Assembly: GCA_023431205.1 (NCBI GenBank)
Contig: JAEYXQ010000140.1
Span: forward strand, 1-12,681
Origin: Pseudomonadota bacterium
GTDB taxonomy: Bacteria > Pseudomonadota > Alphaproteobacteria > Rhizobiales > Devosiaceae
Length of the DNA: 12,681 bases
Reading direction: 5' to 3'
Numbering within the stretch: the first letter of the stretch is position 1; each line of letters starts with the position of its first letter. The notes beneath the pieces were generated by a model. That model ran no database searches and was not told the DNA's origin. It worked only from the letters and a program-made list of their open reading frames with translations. Shown piece by piece: positions 1 to 7,149 of this stretch. A program made the position numbers and the translations under genes.

Positions 1-1
1 G

Positions 2-76
2 TTCCCGGCGCTGATGACCAAGCTGGGGGAGTGGTATGGACGCGAGGTGAAGCCGGAGATCCGCGGCGGCATCTGA
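2..76 (+). CDS. C-terminal fragment of an unrecognised protein
   Basis: Only the last 24 codons are in the window, reading from base 2 to the TGA at 74-76; the last residues are VKPEIRGGI. The reading is supported by codon use like its neighbours and by a strong intrinsic terminator 40 bases past the stop. The fragment is charged and probably soluble, with no recognisable motif. I do not recognise the family and give no function. The start lies upstream of the window. Confidence 0.55.
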   Translation, partial: FPALMTKLGEWYGREVKPEIRGGI

Positions 77-115
77 GCCCCCGCCCCACGCATTTGCGTA
101 GGGACACCAATCGGC

Positions 116-145
116 AGGGCGCCCTAAGGGGCGCCTTTGCTTTTT
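116..145 (+). terminator. Intrinsic terminator downstream of the first gene
   Basis: A 7-bp perfect GC stem (118-124 GGCGCCC with 129-135 GGGCGCC) closes on a TAAG loop. A G-T wobble and an A-T pair (116-117 with 136-137) extend it. It is followed by TTTGCTTTTT (136-145). This is a textbook Rho-independent terminator for the upstream gene. The T-run ends one base before the Shine-Dalgarno sequence of the next gene (GGAG at 146-149), so little room remains for a separate promoter after it. Confidence 0.85.
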
Positions 146-155
146 GGAGACGTCG

Positions 156-1640
156 ATGTCGAGACTTGCCGCCGCGCTGGTGCTGACACTGCTGCTGACG
201 GGTGCTGCGGAGGCAAAGGACAAGAGCAAGGGCGGCGCCGAGGCGGCCCCTGCGGTGCAACCGGCGCCGGTGGACCAGAGCCAGCCGCTCGAAATGGATG
301 GCCCCTCCAACGGCGCGTACCTCGCTCCGGCGGTGGAAACCAGCAGTGCGTCCCTCGCCTACCATCCGGTCTCCGGGCTGCAGGCGGCGTTTGCCGGTTT
401 CGGCGAACGCAATCGCGACGTGCTCTACTATGCCGCCTGCGCCGGCGGCGACTGCAGCGAAGATGCGGCCTGGGAGCGGGTCGAACTGGAACTGCCGCAG
501 GCGGTGAAGGCTCAACTGCAACTGACGCCGGAGGGGCGACCGCGGATACTGGCCGCCGGCTGGTCGGCGGAGCAGGTCAACGGCAGCGACTACTACTATG
601 CCGAATGCGACAGCCAGTGCCTCGATGCCGGCAACTGGCGCATGGGGCGGATCGTGTCGACGGGGGACGGGCTGATGTCCAACATCAGCCGCGACCGCCT
701 GCCGGAGCGGACCTTCGCGCTCGACGCCAATGGCAATCCGCGCTTCGTCGTCAGCGACAGCAACTACCATGTGGAGCCCGACCACTATGGTGGCTTCTAC
801 ATGAGCTGCGATGGTGGCTGCACCCAAGCCGCGAACTGGCGGGAGACCAACCTCGCCAACCAGGTGGGCTACAACACCGAGAGCTTCAGCTATCCGGTGC
901 TGGCGCTGGGCGCCGATGGCAGTGCGCGGGTCCTGGCCGGTGTCTATGCCTTCGACGAAGCCGGCAACGATCTCGAGGACGGGCTCTATTTCTACGCCTG
1001 CGAGGGCGAGTGCGAGACGCGGCGGAACTGGCAGCGGACGCGGGTCATCGCCCAGGGCAGCGGCTCCTATCCCAACCCGACCTGGAGCATGGACCTGACC
1101 GCGGACGGACGGCCGCGTGTGGCCCTGTTCACCGGCTACGGCGTCGACGTCGAGGGGCTCGACGAGCAATTGCTGTACCTCTACTGCGAGGCCGACTGCA
1201 CCGCCCCGGAGGGGGAGAACTGGTACGGCTACCCGCTCGGGGTGGGTGCGGGCGTGGGCGAAAGTCCCGACATCAAGCTCGATGCCGAGGGTGTTGCGCA
1301 CATTGCTTTCACCACCGACGGGTTCGAGCTGGGCTACGCCTTTTGCGTCAGCACTTGCGAGAGCATGGACGAGGCGCGCTGGGAGGCCGATTTCGCCGAG
1401 CGGTCCGACACCGCCGCCGCCGACCGGCAGACGGCGCTGCCCTATACCTGCGATGGGGAGGTGTGGAACGGCATGGCACCGAGCCTGGCGCTGATCGGCA
1501 GCCGGCCGATGATCGCCTACGACCTCTCGGTGGAAGCGCGCTGCCTCTACAAGGAGTTCGACCGGCCCGAAATCACCTACGAGTTCCACGAGATCTGGCG
1601 GGGCTCGCGGGTGATGCGGCCGGCGACAAGTGGCGGTTGA
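156..1640 (+). CDS. Secreted Cys-pair repeat protein, probable beta-propeller
   Basis: A 494-residue protein of unknown function. I chose the ATG at 156 because GGAG (146-149) sits at normal spacing before it and it begins a clean signal peptide (residues 1-20, cleavage likely after AEA). A Lys/Ala/Pro-rich linker follows. The rest is about seven repeats of 53-67 residues. Each has a strand like ADGxPRVA, a variable loop, then an aromatic strand with a close Cys pair and a Trp 6-8 residues later. The pairs are C95/C100, C151/C155, C218/C222, C282/C286, C344/C348 and C397/C401; the Trp residues are W106, W161, W228, W292, W356 and W409. The degenerate seventh repeat holds C432 and C463. I count 14 Cys, all assignable to pairs, which suits an oxidising periplasmic or extracellular location. 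The repeat length and strand pattern suggest a beta-propeller; that is inference. No catalytic motif is visible. It is 83 bases upstream of the M16 peptidase on the same strand. Confidence 0.85.
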   Translation: MSRLAAALVLTLLLTGAAEAKDKSKGGAEAAPAVQPAPVDQSQPLEMDGPSNGAYLAPAVETSSASLAYHPVSGLQAAFAGFGERNRDVLYYAACAGGDCSEDAAWERVELELPQAVKAQLQLTPEGRPRILAAGWSAEQVNGSDYYYAECDSQCLDAGNWRMGRIVSTGDGLMSNISRDRLPERTFALDANGNPRFVVSDSNYHVEPDHYGGFYMSCDGGCTQAANWRETNLANQVGYNTESFSYPVLALGADGSARVLAGVYAFDEAGNDLEDGLYFYACEGECETRRNWQRTRVIAQGSGSYPNPTWSMDLTADGRPRVALFTGYGVDVEGLDEQLLYLYCEADCTAPEGENWYGYPLGVGAGVGESPDIKLDAEGVAHIAFTTDGFELGYAFCVSTCESMDEARWEADFAERSDTAAADRQTALPYTCDGEVWNGMAPSLALIGSRPMIAYDLSVEARCLYKEFDRPEITYEFHEIWRGSRVMRPATSGG

Positions 1641-1723
1641 CTGGGGCGTGCCGATTGCCGCCTAGCGCATCCATCTGCGGCACCCTACGTTAGCGGCCAA
1701 CGAAGAAGACTTCCGAGACCGAC

Positions 1724-4633
1724 ATGACCCAGCATCCCGCCTTCGAGCTCGTGCGCGACGAGACCATTGCCGACATCAACTCGCGGGCGCTGCTCTACCG
1801 GCACATCAAGACGGGAGCGGAGGTGCTGAGCCTCGTCAACGAGGACGAGAACAAGGTGTTCGGGGTGACCTTCAAGACGCCGCCGGACGATTCGACCGGC
1901 GTGGCGCATATCCTCGAGCACTCGGTGCTGTGCGGATCGAGGAAATATCCGGTCAAGAAGCCGTTCGTGGAGCTGTTGAAGGGGTCGATGCACACCTTCC
2001 TCAACGCCATGACCTTTCCGGACAAGACCGCCTATCCGGTGGCCTCGCAGAACCTCAAGGACTTCTACAACCTGGTGGATGTCTATCTCGACGCGGTGTT
2101 CTTTCCGCTGATCAGCGAGGACACCTTCCGCCAGGAGGGGTGGCACTACGAACTCGAAAGCGCCGACGCGCCACTGATCCGCAAGGGCGTGGTGTTCAAC
2201 GAGATGAAGGGCGTGTTCTCCTCGCCCGACGCGGTGATGCGCGACCTGGCGCAGCGCTCGCTCTATCCCGATGTGACCTATGGCAAGAGCTCGGGCGGTG
2301 ACCCCAAGGCCATTCCGGAGCTGACCTACAAGGACTTCAAGCGCTTCCACGAGCGCTTCTACCATCCGTCCAACACCCGCGCCTTCTTCTCGGGCGACGA
2401 CGATCCGGCGCGGCGGCTCGACATCCTCGATGAATACTTCTCGCAGTTCGAGGCGGCGCCGGTGGATGCCGAAATCGGGCTGCAGCCGCGCTTCAACGAG
2501 CCGCGGCAGCTCAGCGGCAGCTATGCCGGCACGGTCGAGGGCGACAAGCGCCGCGACGGCATGGTCAGCGTCAACTGGCTGATCGACCCGCCGGCGGATC
2601 GCGAGGAATCGCTGAGCCACGGCTTGCTGAGCTACCTGCTCGCCGGTACGGCAGCGGCGCCGCTGCGGAAGGCGCTGACCGAATCCGGGCTGGGCGAGGG
2701 CATGACCGGCGGCGGCATCGGGCAAGGGCTGCGCCAGCCGATGGCGAGTTTCGGCATGAAGGGCATCAATCCGGAAGACGCGCCCAAGGTCGAGGCGCTG
2801 ATCCTCGACACGCTCAAGGCGGTGGCCGAGCGCGGCTTTGCCCCCGAGCAGATCGAGGCGGCGACCAACACCTTCGAGTTCAGCCTGCGCGAGAACAATA
2901 CCGGCTCCTTCCCGCGCGGGATGAGCTGGATGTTCTCCGCCCTTGGCACGTGGCTCCATGGCGGCGATCCGCTCGAGCCGCTGCAGTTCGAGGCGCCGCT
3001 GGCGGCGGTGAAGGAGAAGGCGGCCAACGGCCATTTCGAGCGTGAGGTGCGCCGGCTGTTCCTCGACAATTCGCATCGTACCACGGTGACGCTGAGCGCC
3101 GATCCGGAGCAGGGGGCGCGCGAGGCGGCCGAGGAGGCGGCGACGCTGGCCGAGATCCGCGCCGGCATGGATGCGGCTGCCATCAGCGACACGGTGGAAC
3201 AGACCGAGCGGCTGAAGGCATTGCAGGAGGCGGTGGATGCGCCCGAAGCGCTGGCGAAGATCCCGACGCTGACGCTGGCGGACCTCGACCGCACCATCCG
3301 CACAGTTCCCGTCGTGATCGGGACGCTGGAAGGGGCGCGGCTGTTCTACCACGACCTGCCGACGCTCGGAATTTTGTATCTCGATCTCGGCTTTGACCTG
3401 CATGTGCTCGACAAGGACTTGCTGGCCTATCTGCCGCTGTTCGGGCGGGCGCTGCTGCAGACCGGCACCGGCAAGGAAGACTTCGTCTCGCTGACGCAGC
3501 GAATCGGGCGGACCACCGGCGGCATCGCGCAACACCGCGGCCTGTCGGCGCGGCAGGATGGCGACGGCAGCGCGGCCTGGTTCTTCCTCTCGGGCAAGGC
3601 GGTGCCGGACAAGTTCGCCGACATGCTGGCGATCATGGGCGACGTGTTGCTCGATGCTCAGCTCGGCAATCGCGAGCGCTTCCGGCAGATGGCGCTCGAG
3701 GAAAAGGCGGGGTTCGAGTCGCGGCTGGTGCCGGCCGGCCACTCCATGGTCGACACAAGGATCAAGTCCAGCCTGACCGAGGCCGGCTGGATCGCCGAGC
3801 AGATGAGCGGCGTCAGCTATTACGAGTTCCTCAAGGGGCTGATCCAAAAGATCGACAGCGACTGGGCGGCCGTCGAAGCGACGCTGAGGCGCATGCGCGA
3901 CCTCCTGTTCAACCGCGGCCGCATGGTGGTCAACGTCACGGCCGATGGTTCGCTGTGGGAGCAGGCGCGGGGTGAACTCGGCGCCTTCGTCGCCGGGCTT
4001 CCAGACCGCGGGGTGGCCGATGCCGACTGGGGGCTGCAGCTCGCGCCGCGGTCGGAAGGGCTGATCATTCCGGCGCAGGTCAACTATGTGGGCAAGGGCG
4101 GTAACCTCAAGGCCCTGGGCTTTGCGCTGACCGGCGCCTCCAGCGTGGTGCTGAAATTCCTCAACACCACCTACCTCTGGGACAAGGTGCGGGTGCAGGG
4201 CGGGGCCTATGGTGGTTCGAGCCGCTTCGACCTGACCTCGGGCAATTTCTCCTTTGTCAGCTACCGCGATCCCAATCTCTTGCGGACGCTCGACGCCTAT
4301 GACGGGGCGGCGCGGGCACTACGCAACGAGATCGGGGAGGGTGACCTGACCCGCTCGATCATCGGCGTGATCGGCGATGTCGACGGCTACGAATTCCTCG
4401 ATGCCAAGGGCTATTCGTCGATGTGGCGGCAGCTGACCGGCACCACCGACGCGCTGCGCCAGCAGCGGCGCGACGAGATCCTCGGCACCAGCCGCGCCGA
4501 TTTCACCGCCATGGCAGAGGCGCTGGAAGCGGTGGCGGCCAATGGGCATGTGGTGGTGCTGGGCGGCGAAGCGGGTTTGACCGCGGCCAACGCGCAGCGG
4601 CCGGGGCTGCTTGAGATCAAGAAGGTGATGTGA
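1724..4633 (+). CDS. M16C zinc metallopeptidase, presequence protease (PreP)-like
   Basis: A 969-residue homologue of organellar presequence protease, a clam-shell M16C enzyme that degrades free unfolded peptides up to a few tens of residues. The inverted zinc motif HILEH gives H62, E65 and H66; the distal zinc ligand is E160 in NEMKGVF. These spacings fit PreP better than the shorter spacing of pitrilysin. RVQGGAY near the C-terminal end of the chamber supplies R823 and Y829, matching the Arg/Tyr pair that completes the PreP active site from the other half. Length is normal for bacterial members and the order is standard: peptidase half, linking helical region, inactive second half. There is no signal peptide, so it is probably cytoplasmic and recycles peptides. 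The ATG at 1724 has only a weak Shine-Dalgarno. It may be cotranscribed with the upstream secreted protein (83-base gap, no clear terminator). Confidence 0.93.
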   Translation: MTQHPAFELVRDETIADINSRALLYRHIKTGAEVLSLVNEDENKVFGVTFKTPPDDSTGVAHILEHSVLCGSRKYPVKKPFVELLKGSMHTFLNAMTFPDKTAYPVASQNLKDFYNLVDVYLDAVFFPLISEDTFRQEGWHYELESADAPLIRKGVVFNEMKGVFSSPDAVMRDLAQRSLYPDVTYGKSSGGDPKAIPELTYKDFKRFHERFYHPSNTRAFFSGDDDPARRLDILDEYFSQFEAAPVDAEIGLQPRFNEPRQLSGSYAGTVEGDKRRDGMVSVNWLIDPPADREESLSHGLLSYLLAGTAAAPLRKALTESGLGEGMTGGGIGQGLRQPMASFGMKGINPEDAPKVEALILDTLKAVAERGFAPEQIEAATNTFEFSLRENNTGSFPRGMSWMFSALGTWLHGGDPLEPLQFEAPLAAVKEKAANGHFEREVRRLFLDNSHRTTVTLSADPEQGAREAAEEAATLAEIRAGMDAAAISDTVEQTERLKALQEAVDAPEALAKIPTLTLADLDRTIRTVPVVIGTLEGARLFYHDLPTLGILYLDLGFDLHVLDKDLLAYLPLFGRALLQTGTGKEDFVSLTQRIGRTTGGIAQHRGLSARQDGDGSAAWFFLSGKAVPDKFADMLAIMGDVLLDAQLGNRERFRQMALEEKAGFESRLVPAGHSMVDTRIKSSLTEAGWIAEQMSGVSYYEFLKGLIQKIDSDWAAVEATLRRMRDLLFNRGRMVVNVTADGSLWEQARGELGAFVAGLPDRGVADADWGLQLAPRSEGLIIPAQVNYVGKGGNLKALGFALTGASSVVLKFLNTTYLWDKVRVQGGAYGGSSRFDLTSGNFSFVSYRDPNLLRTLDAYDGAARALRNEIGEGDLTRSIIGVIGDVDGYEFLDAKGYSSMWRQLTGTTDALRQQRRDEILGTSRADFTAMAEALEAVAANGHVVVLGGEAGLTAANAQRPGLLEIKKVM

Positions 4634-4658
4634 GGGGAGTCACCAACACACACAGGAC

Positions 4659-4735
4659 GTCACCCTCGGGCTGGACCCGAGGGTGCTGCACTTGGCAGCA
4701 CGTGAAGAGCCCTCGGGTCAAGCCCGAGGGTGACG
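4659..4735. repeat. Compound palindromic repeat (three hairpins in an outer inverted repeat)
   Basis: A perfect 15-bp inverted repeat (4659-4673 with 4721-4735) encloses three hairpins. The first pairs 4661-4670 with 4676-4685 (10 bp, 5-base loop). The second pairs 4683-4689 with 4695-4701 (7 bp). The third pairs 4710-4717 with 4723-4730 (8 bp, loop TCAAG). The outer and inner pairings exclude each other. It lies just past the peptidase stop at a convergent junction, so it may slow or stop transcription. It shares its plan and the TCAAG loop with the repeat at 6010-6078. Confidence 0.8.
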
Positions 4736-4771
4736 CGCGGTGGGTGGGGCGCGGCCGCGCCTCGCGGGAAG

Positions 4772-4908
4772 GCACCCCTCACCCGTCTGGCGCTGCGCGC
4801 CATCCACCCTCTACCGCAAGGGGAGAGGGAAGCTCCGTGGCTGCCGCGGGCACGAGCTCCCCTTTTCCCCTTGCGGGAGAAGGTGCCCGAAGGGCGCATG
4901 AGGGGTGC
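4772..4908. repeat. Long imperfect inverted repeat at a convergent gene junction
   Basis: The ends are a perfect 10-bp inverted pair (4772-4781 GCACCCCTCA with 4899-4908 TGAGGGGTGC). A nested imperfect pair joins 4814-4835 and 4854-4876, beginning CCGCAAGGGGA on one side and ending TCCCCTTGCGG on the other. The sequence style is unlike the two other repeat types in this window. The last base of the repeat is also the first base, on the plus strand, of the esterase stop codon (4908-4910). No gene is visible in 4634-4907; it is repeat sequence plus a short GC-rich link. Confidence 0.75.
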
Positions 4909-5921
4909 TACGCGCTCAGTGCCTTGGCCAGATAGGGCAGGCTCAGGTCCATGCGGTAGTCGACGCCGGAGTGGTTGTCCTTGAACTCCTCGTAGCGGTG
5001 GGGGACGCCCGCCCGTTCCAGCGCCCGGTGGATGCGGCGGGTGCCGTAGAGGATGTTGTACTGATCGAGCGTGCCGCATTCGAGGTAGAAGGCCTTGAGG
5101 CCGCGAAGGGCGTCGAGTTGCTGGTCGACGATCACCGCCGGATCGTAGCGGAGCCAGTTGCGCCAGCGCTCCTCGATCACCTCGCAGGTGTCGAGGGTGA
5201 CCGGCAGGCGCAGGCCGAGGAAGGTGTCGGGGTCAGGATCGGGATCGAAGCTCGCCGCCTGGCAGAGGAACATCAGGGTCATGGTGTCCTTGCCGTCGAC
5301 CTTGGGCTTGCCTTCGAAGGCAGTGAGCCACTTTTCGATCGAGCCGTCATGGGCATCGAGCGCGCGCAGCACGTCGGGGAAGCCGGCGAGGTAGAGGTGC
5401 TCGAAACCGGAATCGCCCGAGTGGCTGGCAGCGGCCGACCAGACGTCCGAGTGCCACATGGCGTGCAGCAGCGAGCCGTGACCGCCCGAACTCTTGCCGA
5501 ACACCCCGCGCTTTCCCGATCCGCCGCAGCGGAACTGCGATTCCACTGCATCGAGCATCTCGCCGGTAACGAAAGACGCCCAGTTTCCCATCACTTCGCT
5601 GTCGACATACTGGTTGCCGCCGAGGCGGGTGAAGCAGTCGGGGAAGGCGACGACGACGGGCGGCATCTCGCCCGAGCCGATCAGCCGGTCGAGCCGCTCC
5701 GGCACGTTTTCGGTGAACGCCTTCCAGGCCGTATGGGCCGGGCCGCCGGCGGTGTAGCCGACGAGATCGACAAGGAGCGGCAGCCCGTCGCCGGTGTGGC
5801 CGTGCGGCACGTAGACGTCGACGATGCGGGTGGTGGGGTCGCCCAAGCGGTTGTTTTGCAGGGCCTCGCTGCCCACCGTAAGGCGATGGACGGTGCCGGC
5901 GGGATGATCGGAGCGGCGCAT
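4908..5921 (-). CDS. Alpha/beta-hydrolase esterase (esterase D/Fes-like)
   Basis: A 337-residue serine hydrolase. The ATG at 5921 is chosen over longer upstream readings because GAGGA (5927-5931 on the complement) sits 5 bases before it and the upstream codons look non-coding. The nucleophile elbow is GKSSGG, giving Ser144. ECGTLDQYN provides the likely acid Asp286 and DNHSGVDYR the likely base His317. Together these make a complete triad in the expected order. The region around VYVPHGHTGDGLPLLVDLVG is the core strand and oxyanion segment typical of esterase D/Fes-type hydrolases (COG0627-like). There is no signal peptide, so it is probably cytoplasmic. The natural ester is not evident; S-formylglutathione hydrolase, sugar-ester and siderophore-ester activities all occur in this superfamily. 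It stands alone, convergent with the peptidase and divergent from the repair operon. Expression control is not evident. Confidence 0.88.
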   Translation of the reverse strand: MRRSDHPAGTVHRLTVGSEALQNNRLGDPTTRIVDVYVPHGHTGDGLPLLVDLVGYTAGGPAHTAWKAFTENVPERLDRLIGSGEMPPVVVAFPDCFTRLGGNQYVDSEVMGNWASFVTGEMLDAVESQFRCGGSGKRGVFGKSSGGHGSLLHAMWHSDVWSAAASHSGDSGFEHLYLAGFPDVLRALDAHDGSIEKWLTAFEGKPKVDGKDTMTLMFLCQAASFDPDPDPDTFLGLRLPVTLDTCEVIEERWRNWLRYDPAVIVDQQLDALRGLKAFYLECGTLDQYNILYGTRRIHRALERAGVPHRYEEFKDNHSGVDYRMDLSLPYLAKALSA

Positions 5922-6009
5922 GGTGATCCTCGTACAGTTCGGTCTGGTGATACCGTGTTCGCCCTTGGCTCCATAGCAGCTCGAAACGAGATCGATCCAC
6001 ATACTCGCC

Positions 6010-6078
6010 GTCATCCCCGCGAACGCGGGGACCCATCTCGAGATCTCAGGATGGGCCCCGGCTCAAGGCCGGGGTGAC
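6010..6078. repeat. Compound palindromic repeat, same plan as 4659-4735
   Basis: The first hairpin pairs 6015-6021 (CCCCGCG) with 6024-6030. A central segment pairs 6032-6036 (CCCAT) with 6051-6055 and holds the palindrome GAGATCTC (6040-6047). A third hairpin pairs 6056-6062 (CCCCGGC) with 6068-6074 across a TCAAG loop. The element starts with GTCATCCC and ends with GGGGTGAC, like the GTCACCC/GGGTGAC ends of the repeat at 4659. It lies between divergent genes, so it is not a simple terminator. Confidence 0.75.
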
Positions 6079-6138
6079 ATCGAGTAAGTTGGGAGGACGG
6101 AGCAATGAACCGCAGGTTTGATCCCGCGTTGAGGAGCC

Positions 6139-7149
6139 ATGCGTCAGCCGATCATCGATCGCGATCTCCATATCCGGGCCATCGACGCCTATGTCGATCC
6201 TAGCGTACCGCGGGAGCGGGCGATCATCACCCATGGGCATGCCGACCACGCCCGCAGCGGCCATGGGGCGGTGCTGGCAACGCCGGACACCATTGCCATC
6301 ATGAAAGTCCGCTATGGCGAGGATTGCGCCGGGCGCTTCGAGGCGCTGGATTTCGGCGTGCCGCTGCACCTCGAGGGCGGGGTGACCATCACCTTCTTTC
6401 CGGCGGGGCACATTCTCGGTTCGGCGCAGGTGCTGATCGAGCAGGGCGGGCAGCGGGTGGTGGTGACGGGCGACTACAAGCGCCTGCAGGATCGCACGGC
6501 GCAACCCTATGAACTGGTGGAATGCGACCTCCTGATCACCGAGGCGACGTTCGGGCTGCCGGTGTTCCAGCACCCGCCGCCGCAGGTGGAGATCGGGCGG
6601 CTGCTGGCGTCGGTCGCCAAGCAGCCTGAGCGGGCCCATCTGATCGGCAGCTATTCACTGGGCAAGGCGCAGCGGGCGATTGCGCTGTTGCGCGACGCCG
6701 GCTGGGACGCCCCGATCTTTCTGCATGGCGCGATGATCCGGCTGTGTGCGCTCTACGAAGAACTGGGCGTGCCGCTGGGCGAACTGGTGCCGGCGACAGG
6801 CATGCCGAAGGCGGCGATGGCCGGGCAGATCGTAGTCGCGCCGCCCTCGGCGATCCGGGACCGGTGGAGCCGGCGCTTCCCAGACCCGGTGGTGTGCCAG
6901 GCCTCGGGCTGGATGAGCGTCAAGCAGCGGGCGCGGCAGGCGCTGGTGGAACTGCCGCTGGTCATCTCGGACCATTGCGACTGGGGCGAGCTGAACCAGA
7001 CCATCCGTGAGACCGGGGCTGAGACCGTCTGGGTGACGCATGGGCGCGAAGACGCGCTGGTCTACTGGTGCCGGCAGCAGGGGCTCGATGCGGATGCGCT
7101 GAATATCATCGGCTTCGAGGACGATGGCGGCGAGGTGACCGAGGAATGA
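6139..7149 (+). CDS. Ligase-associated DNA-damage-response exonuclease (MBL fold)
   Basis: A 336-residue metallo-beta-lactamase/beta-CASP-type nuclease, matching in content the exonuclease of the bacterial ligase-associated repair operon. The metal site is the HxHxDH motif THGHADH (H32, H34, D36, H37). H91 in AGHILGSAQ, D112 in TGDYK, H279 in SDHCDW and H301 in VTHGRE are further candidate metal or catalytic residues. It has no signal peptide and should act on chromosomal DNA ends. The start is ATG 6139, preceded closely by GAGGAG (6131-6136). Its stop codon overlaps the ligase start in an ATGA, so the two are translationally coupled. The family role, processing of damaged ends before ligation, is from established knowledge; the exact polarity here is not shown by sequence. 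Confidence 0.92.
   Translation: MRQPIIDRDLHIRAIDAYVDPSVPRERAIITHGHADHARSGHGAVLATPDTIAIMKVRYGEDCAGRFEALDFGVPLHLEGGVTITFFPAGHILGSAQVLIEQGGQRVVVTGDYKRLQDRTAQPYELVECDLLITEATFGLPVFQHPPPQVEIGRLLASVAKQPERAHLIGSYSLGKAQRAIALLRDAGWDAPIFLHGAMIRLCALYEELGVPLGELVPATGMPKAAMAGQIVVAPPSAIRDRWSRRFPDPVVCQASGWMSVKQRARQALVELPLVISDHCDWGELNQTIRETGAETVWVTHGREDALVYWCRQQGLDADALNIIGFEDDGGEVTEE

Noticed and set aside
1658..1684. A hairpin TGCCGC...GCGGCA between the secreted protein and the peptidase
   Set aside because: The stem is short, the loop is about 15 bases, and no T-run follows, so it is not a convincing terminator.
137..1693. A 518-codon frame overlapping the secreted repeat protein in another phase
   Set aside because: It is Arg/Gly-rich with no domain or plausible start. 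The other frame has a signal peptide and regular repeats.
1685..3847. A 720-codon open frame on the minus strand opposite the M16 peptidase
   Set aside because: The product is rich in Arg, His, Leu and Gln with no domain. The plus-strand peptidase has all its catalytic motifs. Such antisense frames are expected in high-GC DNA.
4659..4735. A CRISPR array or small RNA gene at the palindromic cluster
   Set aside because: There are no equal-length direct repeats with unique spacers, and no promoter is visible; the structure fits intergenic palindromic repeats.
4905..6077. A 390-codon plus-strand frame opposite the esterase
   Set aside because: The minus-strand esterase has a complete catalytic triad and a good ribosome site; this frame only reflects its third-position bias.
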